Shown here in pieces: positions 24,041-31,053 of a DNA stretch of 39,872 nucleotides. Numbering within the stretch: the stretch's first letter is position 1; the number at the start of each line of letters is the position of its first letter. The stretch comes from Bacteroidota bacterium (GTDB taxonomy: Bacteria > Bacteroidota > Bacteroidia > Bacteroidales > Dysgonomonadaceae), in the NCBI GenBank assembly GCA_023388315.1, contig JAEWGM010000014.1, positions 1 through 39,872 on the forward strand, read 5' to 3'. The notes below the pieces were generated by a model, which had not been told where the DNA came from, did no database searches, and worked only from the letters and a program-made list of their open reading frames with translations. Made by a program: the position numbers and the translations under genes.

Positions 24041-25831
24041 TTAATCGTCTTCTTCGGCGTAGTTTTCTAACAGCACTTCCCTATAGGCGTTGAACACAGA
24101 GGATTGCGATAATAACCCCTGATAAACCCCCTCATCATCCACAACCGGCAAATTCCACGCTTTGGTATCTTCAAAGGTGTTCATTGCTTTTTCCATGGAT
24201 GAATGAATGTTGATTTTCGCGGGCGCGCCCACCATGATTTTCTTCACGGTAAACTTGTCATATAATTCGGGGCGGAAAATGATGTTCCTAATGTCGTTTA
24301 TCAGCACCAGTCCGTGCAATATGCCTTTTTCATCTACCACCGGAAAAATATTTCGGTTGGATTTGGAAATCACTTTCACCAAATCGCCTAACGACATTTC
24401 GGGGGTAACAGTATTGATATTTTTCTCCAGCAGATCCGGGATTTTCAAGAAAGTCAACACCGCTTTGTCTTTATGGTGCGTAATCAATTCCCCTTTTTTG
24501 GCAAGGCGAATGGCGTAAATGCTGTGTTTCTCAAACACCAGCATGGTTCCGTAAGAACAAACGGAAACAATCATCAGCGGAAGGAATAATTCATATCCGC
24601 CTGTAAGCTCAGCAATTAAGAACGTTCCGGTTAGCGGCGCATGCATCACACCCGCCATTAAACCGGCCATGCCCATTAACGCAAAATTTTCTTGCGGAAG
24701 GAAAGTGGTGTATCCCAACTGATTGAGTGTGTATGAAAAAATAAACCCGGCAATGCATCCCAAAAACAACGTAGGCGCGAACACACCACCCGTTCCACCT
24801 CCGCCGTTAGTGGCGCTGGTGGCAAATACTTTAAAAATAATCACCAACAACAGGAAACCCACAATGGCCCATCGGCTTTGAAGGCTGTAGAAAAAACTTC
24901 CGTTCATTAACGCGTGAAAACCATCGCCCACGGCCAGCAATGTTTCAATAGACTGATAACCCTCGCCAAAAAGCGGCGGAAAAAGAAAAATAAGAATGCT
25001 TAGCATCACCCCGCCCAATAGAAACCTTTTCCAATGAGAAAGTTTGTGAAAAATGCCTTCGCTCCAACTCATGGAACGAATAACGTAGAGCGATATAAAT
25101 CCGCAAAAAATGCCCAGCAAAATCACAAACGGGATCCTGTCCAGCGTGAAGCGCTCCACTTGCGTGTAAGCGAACATCGCGTCCATGCCGGTGAGAATAT
25201 AGGAAATGGTGGTGGCGGTAACAGCGGTTACCAACAGCGGAAGAATGGACGCCATGGTAAGATCGAGCAACAACACCTCAATCACGAAAAGAATACCCGC
25301 GATGGGCGCCTTAAAAATACCCGCGATGGCTCCCGCGGCGCCGCAGCCCACCAACGTCATCAGGTATTTTTGCTCCAGTTTAAAAAACCGTCCCAAATTG
25401 GAGCCGATGGCGGAACCCGTTAAAACAATGGGCGCCTCCGCTCCCACCGATCCGCCAAAACCAATGGTGATGGAACTTGCCACCAAAGAAGAATACATAT
25501 TGTGCGGCTTAATGCGGCTTTTGCGTTGCGAAATGGAATGCAAAATCTTTGTAACTCCGTGACTAATATCGTCTTTCACAATAAACCGCACGTAAATCCC
25601 GGCAATAAGAATACCTACGATGGGATAAAGAAGATACAGGTAATTGGCATCTGTTTGGCTGAAACTGTGCGTGAGAAACTCTTGTATTAAATGAATGGCT
25701 ACCTTTAATACATAGGCCGCCAAAGCGGTGAAGATGCCTACCAAAAAACAGACAAACAGCATAAAGTGGCGTTCTTTTATATTTGAATCGCGCCACATTA
25801 GAAAACGGTCATATAGGCTTTTCTTTTGCAT
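24041..25831 (-). CDS. ClC-type chloride channel/transporter with two CBS domains
   Basis: A 596-residue membrane protein from ATG 25831. A longer frame exists only through a TTG. The ClC core has GGSVGAEAPIV (about 126-136), where E132 corresponds to the gating glutamate of the GxEGP motif, and GGGTGGVFAPTLFLG (GxFxP). The segment where E. coli ClC has GSGIP reads SHGVTKI instead, so the first anion-binding motif is divergent. GLMAGVMHAPLTGTFLIAELTG follows. A pair of CBS domains fills roughly residues 460-585 and may bind adenine nucleotides. Whether it is a channel or a proton exchanger is not determined. A TATCTTTG box (25841-25848) lies only ten bases before the start. Confidence 0.88.
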   Translation of the reverse strand: MQKKSLYDRFLMWRDSNIKERHFMLFVCFLVGIFTALAAYVLKVAIHLIQEFLTHSFSQTDANYLYLLYPIVGILIAGIYVRFIVKDDISHGVTKILHSISQRKSRIKPHNMYSSLVASSITIGFGGSVGAEAPIVLTGSAIGSNLGRFFKLEQKYLMTLVGCGAAGAIAGIFKAPIAGILFVIEVLLLDLTMASILPLLVTAVTATTISYILTGMDAMFAYTQVERFTLDRIPFVILLGIFCGFISLYVIRSMSWSEGIFHKLSHWKRFLLGGVMLSILIFLFPPLFGEGYQSIETLLAVGDGFHALMNGSFFYSLQSRWAIVGFLLLVIIFKVFATSATNGGGGTGGVFAPTLFLGCIAGFIFSYTLNQLGYTTFLPQENFALMGMAGLMAGVMHAPLTGTFLIAELTGGYELFLPLMIVSVCSYGTMLVFEKHSIYAIRLAKKGELITHHKDKAVLTFLKIPDLLEKNINTVTPEMSLGDLVKVISKSNRNIFPVVDEKGILHGLVLINDIRNIIFRPELYDKFTVKKIMVGAPAKINIHSSMEKAMNTFEDTKAWNLPVVDDEGVYQGLLSQSSVFNAYREVLLENYAEEDD

Positions 25832-25850
25832 GAATGTCAACAAAGATAGG

Positions 25851-26414
25851 TTATTTTCTGATAACTTTTATGGTGCCGTTTTTATTCAACTTTACAATGC
25901 CCGACGGCTGCGCGTTTGTATTTTCTTTCTGCCGGAACGTAACCACATAATCTACCGATTCTTTTATCTCTTTTTCGATTTGCGAAAACTTGCCGGGCGA
26001 CGGCCGCCCACTGATATTGGCGGAAGTGGAAACGATGGGTTTCCTGAACTGTCGGCAAAGCTCCCTCGAAAAAAGCTCATCCGTCACGCGGATGCCAATG
26101 GAACCGTCATCGGCGACAAGGTTGGGCGCCAGGTTTTTGGCGCCGTCGTAAATAATGGTCAACGGTTTCTCGGTAAGTTCAATTAAATCCCACGCGATAT
26201 CAGGCACCTCTGTGAGGTATTGTTGCAATTTTGCCGGATTTTCAATCAACACCAACATCGATTTTGAATCGCTGCGCTGCTTTATTTCGTACACGCGTTT
26301 CACGGCCTCTTCGTTGGTGGCATCGCAACCAATGCCCCACACCGTGTCGGTTGGATATAGAATGACGCCGCCGGATTTAAGAACTTCGCACGCTTTTTTT
26401 ATATCGTTTTGCAT
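25851..26414 (-). CDS. tsaC: L-threonylcarbamoyladenylate synthase (TsaC/Sua5/YrdC family)
   Basis: Makes threonylcarbamoyl-AMP from threonine, bicarbonate and ATP for the t6A37 modification of ANN-decoding tRNAs. The 187-residue protein has ILYPTDTVWGIGCDA (18-32), KQRSDSKSM (45-53), GIRVTDE and PIVSTSANISGRPS, the standard YrdC-domain signatures. It is the short single-domain form, without the C-terminal Sua5 extension. It sits between the GNAT and ClC genes in the recR-fmt cluster. Confidence 0.95.
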   Translation of the reverse strand: MQNDIKKACEVLKSGGVILYPTDTVWGIGCDATNEEAVKRVYEIKQRSDSKSMLVLIENPAKLQQYLTEVPDIAWDLIELTEKPLTIIYDGAKNLAPNLVADDGSIGIRVTDELFSRELCRQFRKPIVSTSANISGRPSPGKFSQIEKEIKESVDYVVTFRQKENTNAQPSGIVKLNKNGTIKVIRK

Positions 26415-26432
26415 TGTTGTTACGTTTATAAA

Positions 26433-26969
26433 TTATGGCATTGGGGAGATTATTTTCTGCATCACGAGCACATTTTCAAACCCCGCGCCTTTTTTCAGCC
26501 ACTTTTTTAGTGTGCCCGCCAACTCGTAGCCCGATTTTTTGAACAACGCCACGCTTTGGGTGTTTTTTTCGGGAATGTGCGCGTATAGTTGATTGAACAT
26601 GAGAAAACCAAACGCGTACTCCTCCAGCAGTTGCAATGCTTGCGCGGCAAATCCTTTGTTTCGGTGGTTTTTGTCAATAAGAATGCCCACTCCTGCTCGT
26701 TGATGGAACAAGTCCATATCGTATAAATCAACGGTACCAATGGCTGTTTTCTCACTTTTCAACTCAATCATCAACCGCAACTGCTTGTTTTGAAAAACAT
26801 CCTGCTTGGAGTCGATAATGTATTGTTTTAATACGTATCGCGAAAAGGGCGTGATGGAAGCGCCATACTCCCACAACTCGGAATCGTTTTCCCAGATGTA
26901 CAGCACATCCAAATCTTCCGGCTCCAGGGCGCGCAAGCGCAGGGTTTCATTTTCAAGCAAGGGGTTCAT
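26433..26969 (-). CDS. GNAT family N-acetyltransferase
   Basis: About 178 residues from ATG 26969 (a further ATG at 26975 is possible). It is a RimJ/SpeG-type GNAT: LRLRALEPEDLDVLYIWEND at the N terminus, the AGVGILIDKNHRNKGFAAQALQLLEEYAF acetyl-CoA site (by position, about 90-120) with the R/Q-x-x-G-x-G/A-like RNKGFA, and NTQSVALFKKSGYELAGTLKKW. The acceptor is unknown. It overlaps the upstream membrane protein gene by 17 bases, so translation is coupled. Confidence 0.88.
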   Translation of the reverse strand: MNPLLENETLRLRALEPEDLDVLYIWENDSELWEYGASITPFSRYVLKQYIIDSKQDVFQNKQLRLMIELKSEKTAIGTVDLYDMDLFHQRAGVGILIDKNHRNKGFAAQALQLLEEYAFGFLMFNQLYAHIPEKNTQSVALFKKSGYELAGTLKKWLKKGAGFENVLVMQKIISPMP

Positions 26970-27444
26970 TGTCAATGGGGTTTTCTTCTTTCAATTGCGT
27001 TGGTTCCGGTTTATGCGTAATTTCCACCAACTCGGGCAGCGAGGGTTTACAAAAAACAAATACAATGAACAGCACCACCGTCATCCACAAGAAATTGGTG
27101 TTTCGCGAAAAACCGAAAAGCACTATATTTCCCAACGTAACCGCGCTCACCAAATATAAACGCATAAAAAAGGCGTTTTTGTATTTTTTGACGGCCGTTT
27201 GCGCATCGGTATCGACTGGAATTTTCTTTATCTTTTCCGAAAACAGTTTCAGTGCCAATGGAATAACTATGATGGAAATCATGATGACATATCTTTCCAA
27301 CACCACGCTCACCGCTTCTTCGCGAGGAAATAGCGGCAGCACCCTAAACAAAACAAGCAGGAAAAACAGCGCTAACGCAACAATCATTGTAAAATAATGC
27401 GTGCGCAGCAGGCCAATTGCTTTTTCTTCGATGGTGTTTTTCAT
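26953..27444 (-). CDS. Membrane protein of unknown function
   Basis: A 163-residue protein with four predicted membrane helices at about 18-38, 50-65, 93-112 and 117-131. A KKIPVDTDAQTAVKKYKNAFF cytoplasmic loop lies between the second and third, and the tail is Pro/Glu-rich and charged. I do not recognise the family. The gene is coupled to recR: its ATG overlaps the recR stop codon by one base (TAATG). Confidence 0.8.
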   Translation of the reverse strand: MKNTIEEKAIGLLRTHYFTMIVALALFFLLVLFRVLPLFPREEAVSVVLERYVIMISIIVIPLALKLFSEKIKKIPVDTDAQTAVKKYKNAFFMRLYLVSAVTLGNIVLFGFSRNTNFLWMTVVLFIVFVFCKPSLPELVEITHKPEPTQLKEENPIDNEPLA

Positions 27445-28076
27445 TATTTCGATACGAGTTTATATGATTCATCAAAAGGAATTCGGTTCAAAATGGAGCG
27501 CCCCAAGGTTACTTCGTCGGCATATTCAATTTCGTCGCCAATGGAAACGCCACGGGCGATAATGCTCACTTTCACCCCGTAGGGCTGCAATTTGCGAAAA
27601 ATATAGAAGTTGGTGGTATCTCCTTCCATTGTGGCACTCAGCGCCATAATCACCTCTTTTATTTGGCCGGTTTTCACGCGTTCTTCCAGGCTGGCAATTT
27701 CCAAATCCGAAGGGCCGATGCCATCGATGGGCGAAATAATTCCTCCCAAAACGTGGTACAAGCCATTGAATTGTAATGTTTTCTCAATCACCATCACCTC
27801 TTTAATATTTTCCACCACACACACCACCGATTGGTCGCGCGACGGATTAGCGCAAATGCCGCACACATCGGTATCCGAAATATTGTGGCACACGGAGCAA
27901 TAATTTATTTCCTGTTTCAATTTCACTATCGCGTTGGCGAAATTCTCCACCCGCTCATCTTCTTGCCTAAGAAGATGCAACACAAGCCTCAGCGCCGTTT
28001 TTCGGCCAATCCCGGGCAAGCGGGCAAATTCGTTTACGGCATTTTCTAATAAAGCGGACGGATATTGATTGTTCAT
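27444..28076 (-). CDS. recR: Recombination protein RecR
   Basis: Works with RecF and RecO to load RecA at single-stranded gaps. From ATG 28076 the protein has 210 residues: a helix-hairpin-helix with LPGIGRKTALRL (20-31), a zinc motif C60-x2-C63-x8-C72-x2-C75, and a TOPRIM domain from VVCVVENIKEVMVIEKT onward. A longer frame to 28169 exists, but the added residues have no family counterpart and the predicted promoter at 28101-28131 lies inside it. It is the first gene of the cluster that runs to fmt. Confidence 0.96.
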   Translation of the reverse strand: MNNQYPSALLENAVNEFARLPGIGRKTALRLVLHLLRQEDERVENFANAIVKLKQEINYCSVCHNISDTDVCGICANPSRDQSVVCVVENIKEVMVIEKTLQFNGLYHVLGGIISPIDGIGPSDLEIASLEERVKTGQIKEVIMALSATMEGDTTNFYIFRKLQPYGVKVSIIARGVSIGDEIEYADEVTLGRSILNRIPFDESYKLVSK

Positions 28077-28100
28077 TTGAAAAGAAACATTTATGGCGTG

Positions 28101-28131
28101 CAAATATACAACTTTCGTACGAATGCGCCAA
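28101..28131 (-). promoter_or_regulatory. Promoter of the recR-fmt cluster
   Basis: The minus strand has -7 TATATTTG (28108-28101) and a TTG at 28131-28129 with a 20-base gap. It lies 25 bases before ATG 28076 and decides the recR start in favour of that codon. Confidence 0.75.
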
Positions 28132-28181
28132 CAAGACTTAGAGGAGAATAAAAATGACTTTTTGCTCATATTTTTTCACGA

Positions 28182-28217
28182 TTTGTTTAGTCATTATCAA
28201 ATAAATTTGTATGTTTG
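28182..28217 (+). promoter_or_regulatory. Promoter region of serCA
   Basis: Two overlapping -7 candidates, TAAATTTG (28202-28209) and TATGTTTG (28210-28217), both fit TAnnTTTG. TTTG at 28182-28185 is a -33 candidate at 16 or 24 bases. The leader before serC is 60-70 bases long. Confidence 0.6.
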
Positions 28218-28285
28218 TTGCTCAGAAAAAACAAAATGATTATTACAACGCAATAACCTTACTTACACATTAAAAAAATTATTTT

Positions 28286-29353
28286 ATGAAAACGTACAAT
28301 TTCAGTGCCGGCCCCTCAATTTTGCCGGAATCAACAATCCAAAACACAGCAGAAGCAATCAAAGATTTTAATGGTATCGGACTTTCAATCATGGAAATCA
28401 GCCACCGGTCGAAAGACTTTCAGGCTGTGATGGACGAAACCACGGCTCTTTTCAAAGAATTGCTCCAAATTCCTGATGGCTATTCCGTTATTTTCCTCGG
28501 TGGTGGCGCCAGCTTGCAATTCTGCATGGTTCCCTATAACCTGTTGGAGAAAAAAGCCGCGTATTTAAATACCGGAACGTGGGCCAACAAAGCGCAAAAA
28601 GAAGCGAAATTCTTCGGCGAAGTGGTGGAAGTAGCATCTTCAAAAGAAGCTATTTACAACTATATCCCGAAAGATTACGAAATCCCCACCGACGCCGATT
28701 ATTTCCACATCACCACCAACAACACCATTTACGGAACGGAAATAAGAAAAGACATCGACAGCCCGGTTCCCTTGGTGGCCGATATGTCGTCTGACATTTT
28801 CTCCCGCCCGATGGACGTATCAAAATACGGCGTAATTTATGGTGGTGCGCAAAAAAACTTGGCACCTGCCGGCGTAGCGTTTGTTATTGTGAAAGAAGAT
28901 TTGTTGGGTAAAGTAAGCCGCGAGATCCCCACAATGCTTAACTACCGCACGCACATCGACAACGGCTCTATGTTTAACACGCCGCCCGTGGTACCCATTT
29001 ACGCTGCTATGCAAACTCTGCGCTGGCTGAAAGGCTTAGGCGGATTGGAAGCAATGGAAAAAATAAACATTGAAAAAGCGAATATTTTGTACGATGAAAT
29101 CGACCGTAACCGCCTCTTCAAAGGCACAGCCGCCGAAGAAGACCGCTCCATTATGAACGTTTGCTTTGTAATGAACGACGAATACAAAGACTTGGAACCC
29201 GAATTCCTGAAATTCGCCACCGAAAAAGGCATGTCGGGCATTAAAGGACACCGCTCCATTGGCGGATTCCGCGCTTCCATTTACAACGCGATGCCAAAGA
29301 GTGGCGTGCAAGCGTTGGTAGATTGCATGCGTGAATTTGAAAAAACGCGCTAA
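28286..29353 (+). CDS. serC: Phosphoserine aminotransferase SerC
   Basis: A PLP enzyme that transfers the amino group of glutamate to 3-phosphohydroxypyruvate in serine synthesis, and may act in pyridoxal phosphate synthesis. The 355-residue protein begins with KTYNFSAGPSILPE. It has GGGASLQFCMVPYNLL (72-87), FHITTNNTIYGTE, DMSSD (166-170) and the Schiff-base lysine in YGGAQKNLAPAG (K190). KGHRSIGGFRASIYNA is in the C-terminal domain. Length and motifs match the family. It lies 91 bases upstream of serA in the same direction. Confidence 0.97.
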   Translation: MKTYNFSAGPSILPESTIQNTAEAIKDFNGIGLSIMEISHRSKDFQAVMDETTALFKELLQIPDGYSVIFLGGGASLQFCMVPYNLLEKKAAYLNTGTWANKAQKEAKFFGEVVEVASSKEAIYNYIPKDYEIPTDADYFHITTNNTIYGTEIRKDIDSPVPLVADMSSDIFSRPMDVSKYGVIYGGAQKNLAPAGVAFVIVKEDLLGKVSREIPTMLNYRTHIDNGSMFNTPPVVPIYAAMQTLRWLKGLGGLEAMEKINIEKANILYDEIDRNRLFKGTAAEEDRSIMNVCFVMNDEYKDLEPEFLKFATEKGMSGIKGHRSIGGFRASIYNAMPKSGVQALVDCMREFEKTR

Positions 29354-29373
29354 CAGTTTTTTATAATTTATAG

Positions 29374-29408
29374 AGAAGTGCCTGCTCAACTTTTTGTCGG
29401 GCACTTCT
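29374..29408 (+). other. Hairpin between serC and serA
   Basis: AGAAGTGCC (29374-29382) pairs with GGCACTTCT (29400-29408) around a 17-base T-rich loop. Only TTTAAAAC follows, so it is at best a weak terminator. It may stabilise the serC 3' end or reduce read-through into serA. Confidence 0.5.
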
Positions 29409-29444
29409 TTAAAACCTACTACTTATCACTTAAACCACAATATT

Positions 29445-30374
29445 ATGAGAATTTTAATTGCCACAGAAAAGCCGTTTGCTCCCAACGCGGTTTCACAAAT
29501 CAAGGAAATAATTGAAAAATCGGGACACGAAGCTGTTTTATTGGAGAAATACACCGATAAAAAAGACCTCCTCAACGCCGTAGAAAATGCCGACGCGATG
29601 ATCGTTCGCAGCGACATTGTGGACAAGGAAGTGCTGGATGCCGCCAAAAATTTAAAAATCGTGGTGCGCGCCGGCGCCGGATACGACAACGTGGACACCG
29701 AAACGGCTACCGCCAAAGGTGTTTGCGTGATGAACACGCCCGGGCAAAACTCCAACGCCGTAGCGGAATTGGTTTTCGGTATGCTGTTACTGCTCACGCG
29801 CTCAGGTTTCGACGGAACTTCCGGCTCTGAATTGAGAGGCAAGAAACTGGGCTTGCACGCGTTCGGCTACATCGGAAAACTGGTAGCGAAAATAGCCAAC
29901 GGCTTCGGAATGAAAGTATATGCTTACTCTCCCTCTTTGTCTCGCAATCCCGAGAAAGGCGCGGAGTTTAACGTTACAGGCGTAACCTCGCCTCAAGAAT
30001 TGTACGAAAAATGTGACATCGTTTCGCTGCACATGCCCGCCAACAACGATACCCGGGGAAGCATCAACTACGAATTGCTGAGCAAGCTCCCACAAAACGG
30101 AATCGTAATCAACACCGCGCGCAAAGAAGTGGTGAACGAAGCCGATATGCTGCGCATTATGGAAGAACGCCCCAAATTTAAATATGCTACCGATATTAAA
30201 CCGGCCAACCACGAAGAAATGGCCGAAAAATTCGGCAAACGCTATTTCGCTTCCGCAAAAAAAAGCGGCGCGCAAACCGGCGAAGCAAACGTAAACGCGG
30301 GCTTGGCGGCTGCCAACCAAATCGTAAATTTCTTTGCCAATGGCGATGAAACTTTCCGAGTAAACGCAAAATAA
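29445..30374 (+). CDS. serA: 3-phosphoglycerate dehydrogenase SerA, Lys type
   Basis: Oxidises 3-phosphoglycerate to 3-phosphohydroxypyruvate with NAD+. From ATG 29445 it has 309 residues, with no C-terminal ACT domain, so the usual serine feedback site is absent. The Rossmann motif reads HAFGYIG (138-144), with Ala in place of the first Gly, and NTARKE holds the substrate arginine R226. The segment that usually contains the catalytic histidine (HxGAST) reads AKKSGAQTGEAN (271-282), so Lys replaces His. This matches the Lys-type enzymes described for Bacteroides-like bacteria and Entamoeba. An upstream TTG start at 29394 lies in the intergenic hairpin and was rejected. Confidence 0.94.
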   Translation: MRILIATEKPFAPNAVSQIKEIIEKSGHEAVLLEKYTDKKDLLNAVENADAMIVRSDIVDKEVLDAAKNLKIVVRAGAGYDNVDTETATAKGVCVMNTPGQNSNAVAELVFGMLLLLTRSGFDGTSGSELRGKKLGLHAFGYIGKLVAKIANGFGMKVYAYSPSLSRNPEKGAEFNVTGVTSPQELYEKCDIVSLHMPANNDTRGSINYELLSKLPQNGIVINTARKEVVNEADMLRIMEERPKFKYATDIKPANHEEMAEKFGKRYFASAKKSGAQTGEANVNAGLAAANQIVNFFANGDETFRVNAK

Positions 30375-30473
30375 TTATCGCGCGTCAGCGCTTATCAGCC
30401 GAAGGCTCTATCGTGCGAAGCACCTATCGACGAAGTCCTATCGTGCTTTAGCACCTATCCGCGAAGCGCTATC
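30375..30473. repeat. Tandem hairpin array, constant CTATC linker and GAA loop (array 2)
   Basis: Starts directly after the serA stop. The units are GCGC-GTCA-GCGC (30380-30391), AGCC-GAA-GGCT (30397-30407), GTGC-GAA-GCAC (30413-30423), GAC-GAA-GTC (30429-30437), GTGC-TTTA-GCAC (30443-30454) and CGC-GAA-GCG (30460-30468). They are separated by TTATC or CTATC (30375, 30392, 30408, 30424, 30438, 30455, 30469). The reverse strand shows the GATAG linker and TTC loop of array 1. The AGCC/GGCT stem occurs in both arrays, while the others differ. An intrinsic terminator follows at 30483. Confidence 0.92.
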
Positions 30474-30482
30474 TTTTTAAAC

Positions 30483-30526
30483 AAAAATCCCGAGAAAAAA
30501 TAAATTTCTCGGGATTTTTGTTTTTT
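30483..30526. terminator. Strong intrinsic terminator after serA
   Basis: A perfect 15-base stem, AAAAATCCCGAGAAA / TTTCTCGGGATTTTT (30483-30497 and 30505-30519), with a seven-base loop and a following T run. It is symmetric and could act in both directions. It separates serCA and its hairpin array from the blaI promoter. Confidence 0.92.
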
Positions 30527-30549
30527 AACGTCAAAAAAGTACGAATCTA

Positions 30550-30579
30550 TTTGTTTATTACGATTATTTCGTAAATTTG
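30550..30579 (+). promoter_or_regulatory. Promoter and possible operator of the blaI operon
   Basis: A -33 TTTG (30550-30553) and -7 TAAATTTG (30572-30579) are 18 bases apart. An inverted repeat TTACGA-TTATT-TCGTAA (30558-30574) lies between them and overlaps the -7 box, a position where a bound BlaI-type dimer would block polymerase. Another GTACGAAT is just upstream at 30538-30545. Confidence 0.65.
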
Positions 30580-30610
30580 CATTGTAAGAACAATTTTAAA
30601 AACAAGTATA

Positions 30611-30973
30611 ATGGAAAGATTAACCCCTCCCGAAGAAAATGTAATGTTGCATGTGTGGCAATTAAACGAGTGTGCTATTAAAGATGTGGTTGAACGTTTG
30701 GAACACCCCAGGCCGCCTTATACCACCATCGCGTCCATCTTTCGTAACCTCGAAAATAAAGATTATTTGGTAAAAAGAAGATTCGGCAACGTAAAGGTTT
30801 TCAAGCCCAAAATTTCCGAAGCTTCCTACAAACGGCACTTCCTCTCGGGCGTAGTCCAAAGCTATTTCGACAATTCATACAAAGAACTGGTATCGTTTTT
30901 CGCGAAAGAACAGAAAATCACCACCAAAGAATTGGAAGAAATTATCCGTTTGATTGAGACCAACCAAAAATAG
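30611..30973 (+). CDS. BlaI/MecI/CopY family transcriptional repressor
   Basis: A 120-residue winged-helix repressor. The N-terminal part, LTPPEENVMLHVWQLNECAIKDVVERL (by position, 4-30) and YTTIASIFRNLENKDYLVKRRFGNVKVFKP (37-66), is the DNA-binding domain. The C-terminal helices (residues 75-118) form the dimer. In staphylococci this repressor is cleaved after its membrane peptidase partner BlaR1 is activated. Here two BlaR1-type peptidase genes follow, the first 80 bases downstream. It probably represses its own operon through the inverted repeat in its promoter. Other targets are unknown. Confidence 0.92.
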   Translation: MERLTPPEENVMLHVWQLNECAIKDVVERLEHPRPPYTTIASIFRNLENKDYLVKRRFGNVKVFKPKISEASYKRHFLSGVVQSYFDNSYKELVSFFAKEQKITTKELEEIIRLIETNQK

Positions 30974-31053
30974 CGTAGAGAACAGAAAAAAATTGTCGGC
31001 AACAACAAGTCGACACTCGAAAGCCTGAATGCTGAAATCTAACATCTAGCAAA

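Noticed and set aside
25832..25843. TTG start extending the ClC protein
   Set aside because: It overlaps the probable -7 box, and ATG 25831 is four codons downstream with better context.
28077..28169. Longer RecR start at 28169
   Set aside because: The added residues do not resemble RecR, and the predicted promoter lies within them. ATG 28076 gives the usual N terminus.
29394..29444. Longer SerA start through a TTG
   Set aside because: This stretch is part of the intergenic hairpin. ATG 29445 begins the usual MRILIATEKP N terminus.
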